Origin: a virus
IMG/VR virus record: IMGVR_UViG_3300017917_002495
Span: 1 to 44,539 of that record
Reading direction: 5' to 3' (one strand)
DNA: 44,539 nucleotides
The notes below the pieces were generated by a model. That model was given only the letters and a program-made list of their open reading frames with translations, made no database searches and had not been told where the DNA came from. The position numbers were made by a program, and so were the translations under genes. The number at the start of each line of letters is the position of its first letter. The stretch's first letter is position 1. Of this stretch, positions 38,715 through 44,539 are shown one piece after another.

Positions 38715-38743
38715 AGTATATATTTATTGTGACAGATTGTCAA
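38715..38743 (-). promoter_or_regulatory. tmRNA promoter, early type with embedded late octamer
   Basis: TTGACA (38738-38743), 17 bases, TATACT (38715-38720) on the minus strand; the spacer contains AATAAATA (38721-38728). The -35 box overlaps the stop of the Ntn hydrolase gene. Confidence 0.8.
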
Positions 38744-39627
38744 TCTATTTGATGTGATAGTTTGTGATCAAAATGTGGATCATTATCCAAATTTTTGTCT
38801 TTGAGATTCATATAAAGTATTCGGTTACTAAGAATTTCAACCCAGGTCTGTTGATCCTGTTTATTCAATTCCCAAAAATTAAATTTCATATGACTTTGAA
38901 CTGGTCTAACATACATGGTCTTTTCTGCAGGGATCAGCATTATCTGGCTAGTCGTGCGCATTTTTTTGTTTTCTGTTGTGGTACGTAGGGCATTCATCTG
39001 AGGATTATTGGTATAGTCTATGGTTAACCCGTCAAGTATATCCTCGGGATCTTCTGCTTGACTAGTAACTATCTCAGCGATGAGTTTTCGACTTTCTGAG
39101 CTATATCGACTCAGCGTTTCTCTTTTATTTTCCGGATCTTTTTGATATCCGGCCCAAGGAAGAAGAACTCCGTGGTTGGTTCTTACCACATGTTGATCTT
39201 TAGGAATTATCTTAACCTTGTATTGATAATTTCCATTATTTTTAGCAGATTCTATTAGAATCATAGTTTCTTTGTCAAATACCAAGGTATTGCCTGTGAG
39301 CCCGTCATCTATGAGGCTCATGGCCGCGGCCTTGACATTTGGAAACTGTAGAGCCTTTTTAATTCGTTTTCCATCTCTAGAAGGTGTTCTAGTACGCTTC
39401 TCGATCTCTTTTTCGTCGTCAAGGACCATTAGGCTGGCTCCGAGTATGCCTACCCCGGCAGAATTCATCCCTTCACAATATTGTGTGATATCGTCCCAGA
39501 AATACAATATCTCTACGCCCTTGGCGTAGGTTTTCTTGAATGAAATCTCGGGGATGTAATTCCTGTCGCGATTTTTAACTGCGACCCAGCCGTAATCTTT
39601 AAAATATTTTCCAATAACAATACACAT
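38740..39627 (-). CDS. Ntn-type C-N hydrolase (295 aa)
   Basis: The second residue is Cys (MCIVIGKYF), which would become the N-terminal nucleophile after Met removal. KNRDRNY, GMNSAGVGI and RTNHGVLL match the linear amide hydrolase/acyltransferase (choloylglycine hydrolase or C45) pattern. It should cleave an amide or peptide bond of unknown identity. ATG at 39627 is 5 bases behind an AATAAATA late octamer and has no ribosome site. Confidence 0.75.
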   Translation of the reverse strand: MCIVIGKYFKDYGWVAVKNRDRNYIPEISFKKTYAKGVEILYFWDDITQYCEGMNSAGVGILGASLMVLDDEKEIEKRTRTPSRDGKRIKKALQFPNVKAAAMSLIDDGLTGNTLVFDKETMILIESAKNNGNYQYKVKIIPKDQHVVRTNHGVLLPWAGYQKDPENKRETLSRYSSESRKLIAEIVTSQAEDPEDILDGLTIDYTNNPQMNALRTTTENKKMRTTSQIMLIPAEKTMYVRPVQSHMKFNFWELNKQDQQTWVEILSNRILYMNLKDKNLDNDPHFDHKLSHQID

Positions 39628-39632
39628 GCATG

Positions 39633-39640
39633 TATTTATT
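39633..39640 (-). promoter_or_regulatory. T4-type late promoter octamer
   Basis: AATAAATA on the minus strand, 5 bases before the Ntn hydrolase ATG; overlaps the stop of the previous gene. Confidence 0.6.
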
Positions 39641-40214
39641 AACTGTACTCAAACGGTGTACTAGGATGTCCATAGTCCACCGGAATAGTTTCTTCCTTGA
39701 TATTATCGTACATTTCGTAATAGCTTTCGTTTGGCTTAACGATACGGAAATCGTTGGTATATTTCAACCCGGCTATCGTTAAATCAGGACCATTTAATAG
39801 ATCACAAATAACAAATCCTGTAGCACATCTACCCAAGATATTCTTGAATGGACTGTGTCGGTATTCGTTACGCTGTAGAGCTTTATGGAAAGCACAATTG
39901 GGTCTGAACATAACACGATTAATGCCTAACTTTTGGTTACGCAGTCGTATTTTATCTATTAGAGTTAATGTGGAGATTGTAGCAGAATTTTCTTCGTCGA
40001 TGCGTAGTAATACGTCTTTGACTTTGATGCTACCTTTTGTGTGACTGTTATCAGGTGTTTCCTTAGTGCTCCAAGGAACAGTACAGTCAACATGATTTAC
40101 ATACAGGGTTTCGCCATGGAATTTTAAGACCCACATAGGAACGGTCTCGTCTTCTAAGTGCTTTTTGTTAAAGTGGAAGACACAATCTTTACAAGCATAT
40201 TCAATCTACGACAT
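39639..40214 (-). CDS. Hypothetical phage protein with an in-frame amber codon at position 3 (191 aa if read through)
   Basis: A ribosome site AAAGGAAAATAAA precedes ATG at 40214. The codons are ATG TCG TAG (TAG at 40206-40208), then an open frame to TAA at 39639. The 23 codons between TAG and the next ATG (40136) are clearly coding: IEYACKDCVFHFNKKHLEDE, with a CxxC pair, run into MWVLKFHGETLYVNHVDC. A start at 40136 would drop that CxxC part and has no ribosome site. The protein has further Cys/His residues (FRPNCAFHKAL, LGRCATGF) and no known function. A tRNA with an apparent CUA anticodon lies 86 bases upstream. Confidence 0.75.
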
Positions 40215-40223
40215 TTTATTTTC

Positions 40224-40269
40224 CTTTAAAAGTGCAGGGCTTCCACCTGTCTCCCACCTCGTTTTAAAG
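40224..40269 (-). ncRNA. Putative structured leader RNA, copy B
   Basis: CTTTAAAA (40224-40231) and TTTTAAAG (40262-40269) are perfectly complementary and enclose the words AGTGCAG and ACCTCGTTT shared with copy A at 84-121. An alternative stem, AAGTCC (40267-40272) with GGACTT (40282-40287), would compete with the first. It lies between a late promoter octamer and the ribosome site of the amber-codon gene, as a regulatory leader would. Confidence 0.5.
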
Positions 40270-40289
40270 TCCGCGTGTCCAGGACTTTT

Positions 40290-40297
40290 TATTTATT
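40290..40297 (-). promoter_or_regulatory. T4-type late promoter octamer
   Basis: AATAAATA on the minus strand between the tRNA and the structured leader. Confidence 0.55.
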
Positions 40298-40300
40298 AGT

Positions 40301-40375
40301 TGGTGCGCTAGATGGGAATCGAACCCACTAACCAGAGTTTTAGAGGCTCCTAACCGACCGTCGGTACTCTAGCGC
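40301..40375 (-). tRNA. tRNA with apparent CUA (amber suppressor) anticodon
   Basis: Seven-pair acceptor GCGCTAG/CTAGCGC, discriminator A and encoded CCA; T arm GTGGG-TTCGATT-CCCAT; five-base variable loop. The anticodon arm is GGAGC-CTCTAAA-ACTCT (a G-U pair, three normal pairs and a C-A mismatch next to the loop), which puts CTA at positions 34-36 after T33 and before A37. The D arm is unusual (three good pairs, A at position 8). The amino acid is not certain; no close relative was recognised. If CUA is right it reads UAG. Confidence 0.75.
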
Positions 40376-40415
40376 ATTAATTTATTGTATTGATTTTTTT
40401 GGGCGAAAGCAAGAA

Positions 40416-40838
40416 TTATTTTATCCAACCGATCTTTTTGCCTACCAATTTACGTTGGTCGTGTTCTTCTGGAGTAGCCGGATATCTCCAAGCCCAAACA
40501 GCCACGAGAGCCATGAATACTGCTGTGCTGATTATTCCTACGGGCTTGACTCCTCCCGTCCACATCAGTACCAAACTTAGACTCATCATGAATAACATGA
40601 GATATCTTAGTTTGGTTGGGAATACACGTTTCTCTGTCCAATTAGTTAGGAATGGACCAAAGATCTTATGATTGTAGATCCAGCGATGCATACGCTCTGA
40701 ACCTTTTGAGAAACAGTACGCTGAGAATACAATAAATGGCGAATAAGGAATGCCTGGAGTAATGACTCCAATATAGGCCATTCCTAAACTTAGAAAGCCC
40801 AATATATTCCAAAATAATTTTTTTACGTTAGTTAACAC
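40416..40838 (-). CDS. ybaN: YbaN/DUF454 inner-membrane protein (140 aa)
   Basis: Matches E. coli YbaN over the core: FWNILGFLSLGMAYIGVITPGIPYSPFIVFSAYCFSKGS (residues 9-47, listed to mark the first two membrane spans), then HRWIYNHKIFGPFLTNW and KLRYLMLFMM. Four membrane segments are expected. Function is unknown in bacteria as well. GTG start overlapping the PAAR gene by 11 bases. A host-type membrane protein in a phage is unusual. Confidence 0.8.
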   Translation of the reverse strand: MLTNVKKLFWNILGFLSLGMAYIGVITPGIPYSPFIVFSAYCFSKGSERMHRWIYNHKIFGPFLTNWTEKRVFPTKLRYLMLFMMSLSLVLMWTGGVKPVGIISTAVFMALVAVWAWRYPATPEEHDQRKLVGKKIGWIK

Positions 40839-41088
40839 TTACATTCCCCGATCCCGAAGCAGCATGACCGCAGGTAGCTGTATCGCCTGCTTTGCAAACT
40901 GGTATGTTATTTACAAATACATTACCTGAACCTGTGGCCATAACTGGGCTAGAATGCGGTGATCTACCGTGTCCGGCTACAGCATCTCCTATCCTAACCA
41001 CAGCGGTATTATTGGCAAATACGTTTGCTGAACCTCCTACCAAAACTCCGCCTGCTGCGTCTTGACCTTTTCTAGTGATTCCTGGCAT
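40828..41088 (-). CDS. PAAR-motif spike-tip protein (86 aa)
   Basis: Composed of PAAR-type repeats, GGSANVFANNTAVVRIGDAV and GSGNVFVNNIPVCKAGDTAT, with His and Cys residues (GHGRSPHSS, TCGHAAS) that bind metal at the tip. Such small proteins cap the tail spike of contractile tails (T4 gp5.4 type) and sharpen it for membrane piercing. Fits a T4-like tail. TAATG overlap with the gene upstream. Confidence 0.85.
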   Translation of the reverse strand: MPGITRKGQDAAGGVLVGGSANVFANNTAVVRIGDAVAGHGRSPHSSPVMATGSGNVFVNNIPVCKAGDTATCGHAASGSGNVSVN

Positions 41089-41570
41089 TAAAATGACCTC
41101 GGTATGTTTTGATTAATTTTATCAACATATTTTCCAATATCGTTCAAGGCCCTGGCCACTTCTTTATCTGTAGGTTGTTTATCTCGCCATTCTAACATTT
41201 TGCCCTCTTCTACTAACATCCTGTATGTGGTTACAAAAGACACCAGTTCCAAAGGAGAAACTATATGTATGCCCGATCCTTCGCCTAGCTCTTTGATCTT
41301 CTTTAGATAAACTTCCATAGCAGTCTGTTTATCGGCTACGGTTGTTGTCTGTGAGGCTAATATAGTTGATTGGGCTGCTATGGTCTCTAGGCTATTTTTG
41401 ATATTGGTAGAATTAGTAGCGATTGTTGCAAGAGATGATGCAATATTAGTAAGCGTCGAGCTATAGTCGGGAGGTGTTGGTGTTGCGGCAGTAGAAATTA
41501 CTCCAACGACAGTAGCGCCATCATAAATGACGCTTACTCCGGGAATAGTAGTGTTTACTGTTAACGCCAT
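41088..41570 (-). CDS. Probable structural protein (160 aa)
   Basis: Residues 35-95 are a Thr/Ser/Ala-rich helical region (NIASSLATIATNSTNIKNSL) like a trimeric coiled coil, followed by a compact helical C-terminal domain. It sits between the PAAR tip and an LSm-like gene in a short operon, so a tail or baseplate role is likely but unproven. Confidence 0.6.
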   Translation of the reverse strand: MALTVNTTIPGVSVIYDGATVVGVISTAATPTPPDYSSTLTNIASSLATIATNSTNIKNSLETIAAQSTILASQTTTVADKQTAMEVYLKKIKELGEGSGIHIVSPLELVSFVTTYRMLVEEGKMLEWRDKQPTDKEVARALNDIGKYVDKINQNIPRSF

Positions 41571-41573
41571 AGA

Positions 41574-41867
41574 TTATCTCGCCATTGCTATACCAGTAGT
41601 ACCTGAAATATAAGAATCAGCAAATTGCTTATCAGTGGCTTCACAGACCGTGACTGCTACCTTAGAAATTTTAATATCCTTATCCGGGTTAACAGTAAAC
41701 AGATATGGAGCCATTCCGATTCCTTGTTGTGACGCTGTTAAAACCATAGGCTTAGATATTTTATAGTGCATGGCACCTTCTTCGACCAGCTTACCAATCA
41801 GTTCTTCTCCGCTGGTTAGCTTTAGAGTGATGACTTCACCTACTGCCACGCCTTTGTCAATCAACAT
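41574..41867 (-). CDS. Small LSm-like beta protein (97 aa)
   Basis: GEVITLKLTSGEELIGKLVEEGAMHYKISKP (residues 10-40) has the form of an Sm1 strand pattern; PYLFTVNPDKDIKISKVAV follows as a second strand block. Related short proteins occur next to tail or glutaredoxin genes in T4-like phages. RNA binding is only a fold-based guess. ATG overlaps the glutaredoxin stop. Confidence 0.6.
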   Translation of the reverse strand: MLIDKGVAVGEVITLKLTSGEELIGKLVEEGAMHYKISKPMVLTASQQGIGMAPYLFTVNPDKDIKISKVAVTVCEATDKQFADSYISGTTGIAMAR

Positions 41868-42121
41868 TATAGTTCTCCATCGCCATATCCACCGGCTGTT
41901 TCTTCTAGATATTTTTTCAATTCAGTGTAGCCCCCTATCAATTGGCTACCTAAAAAAATCTGAGGTACCGTTCTAGCATTAGGCACTGCCTCTAATAGAT
42001 CTTCCCTGGTGTAACCATCTCCGATCTTGCGTTCTTCGAATGCTATTCCCTTCTGCTTCAGCAACATCTTGGCTTGATCACAGAATGGGCAGCTATATTT
42101 GCTCCAAACTATTGCTTTCAT
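41867..42121 (-). CDS. Glutaredoxin (84 aa)
   Basis: Thioredoxin fold with the active site KYSCPFCDQAK (Cys10, Cys13), the cis-proline in RTVPQIF and the GGYTEL glutathione-binding turn. It reduces the class I ribonucleotide reductase encoded next to it, as T4 glutaredoxin does. The three genes nrdA, nrdB and this one are consecutive. Confidence 0.92.
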   Translation of the reverse strand: MKAIVWSKYSCPFCDQAKMLLKQKGIAFEERKIGDGYTREDLLEAVPNARTVPQIFLGSQLIGGYTELKKYLEETAGGYGDGEL

Positions 42122-42137
42122 TTATCGTCCTTTCTTC

Positions 42138-43238
42138 TTATATAGCCGGTAATTCTTCGTAGTCGATTTTTTCACTCATCACCCCGATGACATAATTGGT
42201 ACTTTCTGATTCTTGTAATGCTGTTTGTTTCTTACTAGTATCGCTGTGTTTATTAAACCATGGGATTGGAGTAGTTTTTGGTGCGGGTTGTTGATATCGA
42301 ATACCTATTTCTTTTAGACTAGTGGCTGCTGTATAATCTACAAAATCTTTGAGAATATTTGCATTAAGTCCAATAACCGGTCCTTTCTTGAAAAGATAGT
42401 CTGCCCATTCTTTTTCTTCTCGAATTACACTAAGATACATTTGATATACTTCTTGTTCACAATCTGCTTTGGCTTTGGCAAAACGAGGATCTTCTTTAAC
42501 CACTTGATTAATCATCCAAGCAGTCCATCCTTTGTGTAGTAGTTCGTCTTGCAGAATCAAACTGATAATGTTGCCATTACCAATAAAGATTTTATTCTCT
42601 ACCATTGCTAGTGATGTAGCAAATGAAACCATAAAGCGGAATGCTTCTAAGGCATAGCTGGCATGTAGCGCAAGATAAATCGCACGAATATGAGCCTCTT
42701 CGCTGTATTGTGATCCGATTTCTTTATGGCAATTAATTTCGTGTAGTTGATCGTAGTATTTGCCAACACTACTAGCCATGTTAACAATTTCCGCTGTGTC
42801 ATGGATGGTGTTAAAAACTTCTTTAGGCACATTATAGATGTTGCGAATAATATGGCTGTAACTACGACTGTGGATATTCGTTTCAAAGAATGTCCAGTTG
42901 TAGACTAGAGCTTCTAGTTCTGGTAGGCTTACGATCGGAGTAAAGATTTGGCTTGGGCCGCGGCCTTGCAGACTGTCAAGAGCAGTTTGCCTAAGCAAGT
43001 TACTAGTGAAGATATGTTTAACTGCATCAGATGCTTCCTTAAAATCTTGTGCATCTTTGGTCAATGAAATTTCTTCAGGTACCCAAAAGAAACCTCGGGC
43101 TGTTTTTTCAAAGTCTGCAATCTTGTTATATTTGACTTCTTCGAAACGTTGTATGGTAACTGGACCTGCTGGATCCAGGAACATTTTTCGTTGTAAGTAG
43201 TCTGTCTTTGTGTGTAGGTTGTATTGTTGTTTGCTCAT
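42138..43238 (-). CDS. nrdB: Ribonucleotide reductase class Ia small subunit NrdB (366 aa)
   Basis: Di-iron/tyrosyl radical protein: YALEAFRF (Glu204 equivalent), LQDELLHKG (Glu238 and His241), SRSYSHIIRN (radical Tyr122 equivalent) and a C-terminal tail for NrdA binding (DYEELPAI). In the first ligand helix the sequence is FETNIHSRS, one residue longer between Glu and His than in E. coli (SETIHSRS). Makes deoxynucleotides with NrdA. ATGA overlap with nrdA. Confidence 0.95.
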   Translation of the reverse strand: MSKQQYNLHTKTDYLQRKMFLDPAGPVTIQRFEEVKYNKIADFEKTARGFFWVPEEISLTKDAQDFKEASDAVKHIFTSNLLRQTALDSLQGRGPSQIFTPIVSLPELEALVYNWTFFETNIHSRSYSHIIRNIYNVPKEVFNTIHDTAEIVNMASSVGKYYDQLHEINCHKEIGSQYSEEAHIRAIYLALHASYALEAFRFMVSFATSLAMVENKIFIGNGNIISLILQDELLHKGWTAWMINQVVKEDPRFAKAKADCEQEVYQMYLSVIREEKEWADYLFKKGPVIGLNANILKDFVDYTAATSLKEIGIRYQQPAPKTTPIPWFNKHSDTSKKQTALQESESTNYVIGVMSEKIDYEELPAI

Positions 43239-44539
43239 AATTTACAGCTTTCGCAATCCTCTTCTAAAAATTCTTCAATCACTTCTCTTTCATTGTGAAA
43301 ACCATTGTAGTGTACTTCTGGTGTAAGATCATGTGCCTTGGCACCTTGTTTGTTTATCAAACTATAATAAAAAGTCTTGAGTCCCCATACATGCGCCAAC
43401 ATAAGATTCTTAGCAATCAGAGTAGTTGGAACTTTGCGTTCAGGAAAGTGTGCGGGATTATAAAAAGTATTAGTGCTGATGCTCTGATCCACATATGCGG
43501 CCAATACCGCAGCAGTCTTTAGATAACCAACACAGTCTGTTTGTTCCCACATGAGTTGATACTTATTCTTTAGTTTATGATACTCCGGAACTACTTGTGT
43601 GAACGAGCCCGCCTTCGACTCTTTGGTAGAGATAAGGCTCATTGGCATCTCTATTCCATTTGTGCTATTAATAACAACACTGCTAGACTCCACTGGAGCG
43701 ATAGCCATAAGAGTAGCATTTCGTACACCATGGGTTTTCATCTCCTGTCTTAGTGATTCCCAATCGAGTTCGGGTGAAAAATCAACGAGTTCTCCGATGC
43801 CTTTAGATCTTCTTTCCCAGGGGAAGATTCCTCTACCGTACCAGGTTTTGTCTGAATCTTTGCACCTACCTCTTTCTTTTGCGAGTTCAACGGTTGCTTC
43901 CGTAAGGTAAAAGGCCTGATGCTCCATCCAACTTTTAACTTCTGCCAATGCATCGTGGTCGCCATATTTTATGCTCCTTTTAGCATGCCAGTAGGCAAGA
44001 TTAGTAACACCAATGCCCAGTGGCTGTATTTCATCGTTTGAAAGTTTGCTCTGTATACTCAAGAAATCTTGATAATCAAGGATGTTACACAGGCTACGCT
44101 GTAGAATCCTACAGGCTCTACGCATATCCTCTGGGTTCCGGAACGCACCCCAGTTGATAGATCCCAGTGTACATAACGCTATGCGACCATCTGGATCGTC
44201 AAGTCTTTTAAATGGACGTGTGGGTAATAGGATCTCACAGCACAGGTTACTCTGATATATCGTATGATATTCAGGATCGAATGGTCCTTGATTCATTACA
44301 TTATCAATAAACACCAAATAGATGCGACCCGTGTCTGTGCGTTCTTTCAGTATACCACCCTTGAAAACTTCTTCAGCACTCATGACCTTTTTTCTTAGGT
44401 CACGACGCTTTTCATATTTTACATATAGCTCTTCAAATAATTCTGTATTCTTATAGAAGGCTTCGTAAAGATCAGGTACTTCGTTAGGATCAAAGAAAGT
44501 AATATTTTCTTTGTTTTTAAAACGACGCCAAAAGAACGC
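43235..44539 (-). CDS. nrdA: Ribonucleotide reductase large subunit NrdA, C-terminal part (434 aa in window)
   Basis: The frame is open from the right edge, so the N-terminal part is outside. Recognisable segments: ENITFFDPNEVPDLYEAF, QSNLCCEILLPTRP (radical Cys), IALCTLGSINWG (second active Cys), GLKTFYYS (the paired radical-transfer Tyr residues) and the C-terminal thiol pair CESCKL. The position after the radical Cys is Cys instead of Leu. It reduces ribonucleotides together with NrdB. Confidence 0.95.
   Translation of the reverse strand, partial: AFFWRRFKNKENITFFDPNEVPDLYEAFYKNTELFEELYVKYEKRRDLRKKVMSAEEVFKGGILKERTDTGRIYLVFIDNVMNQGPFDPEYHTIYQSNLCCEILLPTRPFKRLDDPDGRIALCTLGSINWGAFRNPEDMRRACRILQRSLCNILDYQDFLSIQSKLSNDEIQPLGIGVTNLAYWHAKRSIKYGDHDALAEVKSWMEHQAFYLTEATVELAKERGRCKDSDKTWYGRGIFPWERRSKGIGELVDFSPELDWESLRQEMKTHGVRNATLMAIAPVESSSVVINSTNGIEMPMSLISTKESKAGSFTQVVPEYHKLKNKYQLMWEQTDCVGYLKTAAVLAAYVDQSISTNTFYNPAHFPERKVPTTLIAKNLMLAHVWGLKTFYYSLINKQGAKAHDLTPEVHYNGFHNEREVIEEFLEEDCESCKL

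Noticed and set aside
38462-38752. Plus-strand ORF across the tmRNA
   Set aside because: It is antisense to an RNA gene whose pairing, tag and terminator are all recognisable.
40301-40375. Reading the tRNA anticodon as UCU (Arg) or UAA (Leu)
   Set aside because: Either reading places C at position 33 or breaks the GGAG/CTCT stem; CUA keeps T33 and A37.
1-44539. The window as a bacterial chromosome segment (DnaK, GuaC, bS21, NrdAB)
   Set aside because: Gene density, many overlapping small phage ORFs, late promoter octamers, PAAR spike gene and the mixture of auxiliary genes fit a T4-like phage much better.
1-44539. CRISPR arrays, insertion sequences, integrase or attachment sites
   Set aside because: No regularly spaced repeats, transposase or integrase motifs were seen on either strand.

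Overview
The window reads as part of a large T4-like tailed phage (myovirus) genome from an aquatic heterotrophic bacterium. Reasons: about 83 densely packed genes, mostly small, with stop/start overlaps (ATGA, TAATG, TGATG) and almost all on the minus strand; T4-type late promoter octamers ending in TAAATA; consensus sigma70-type early promoters; phage nucleotide metabolism (NrdA, NrdB, glutaredoxin); a PAAR spike-tip protein; and many small ORFs of the kind found in marine T4-like phages. No photosynthesis genes are present. Bilin, PQQ-precursor, bS21 and curli-type genes recall T4-like phages of SAR11 or OM43 type bacteria. That host guess is an inference.

Layout, left to right. 1-11.5 kb: one long minus-strand block starting at a perfect TTGACA-17-TATAAT promoter (11523-11551). 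It holds a metallophosphoesterase, about ten small paralogues ending in an F-x-L-K/R-W/Y motif, conserved small phage genes, a DUF3307 membrane protein, a ClpP-type protease, two tandem ferritin-like proteins, a class I glutamine amidotransferase and a sulfotransferase-like protein. 11.5-13.0 kb: the only plus-strand operon, six small mainly membrane proteins flanked by two holin-like paralogues. 13.0-22.1 kb: an envelope module with CsgF, CsgG, a curlin-repeat protein, a FecR protein, a discoidin/curlin-repeat protein, a CHASE2-adenylate cyclase and an S11 penicillin-binding protein. 22.1-29.5 kb: heme oxygenase plus bilin reductase, ClpS, Hsp20, full-length DnaK, a DEDDh exonuclease, GMP reductase and ribosomal protein bS21. 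29.5-34.8 kb: membrane and lipoproteins, a SleB-type cell-wall hydrolase and an SGNH hydrolase.

34.8-40.4 kb is an accessory region: a 23-residue PqqA, an AhpC/class II aldolase/AhpD operon, a 2OG-Fe oxygenase, a nitrilase, a circularly permuted tmRNA, an Ntn hydrolase, a tRNA with an apparent CUA (amber) anticodon, and next to that tRNA a gene whose third codon is TAG. Only one of the 83 genes ends in TAG. 40.4-44.5 kb: YbaN, PAAR, two small virion-like genes, glutaredoxin, NrdB and the C-terminal part of NrdA, which runs off the right edge.

The strongest candidates for new biology are the amber-tRNA/amber-codon gene pair with a structured RNA between them, the phage permuted tmRNA carried with ClpP, ClpS, DnaK and Hsp20, the phage pqqA, and the curli-type secretion operon with its adenylate cyclase. 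Assignments come from reading motifs by eye; no database search was run.
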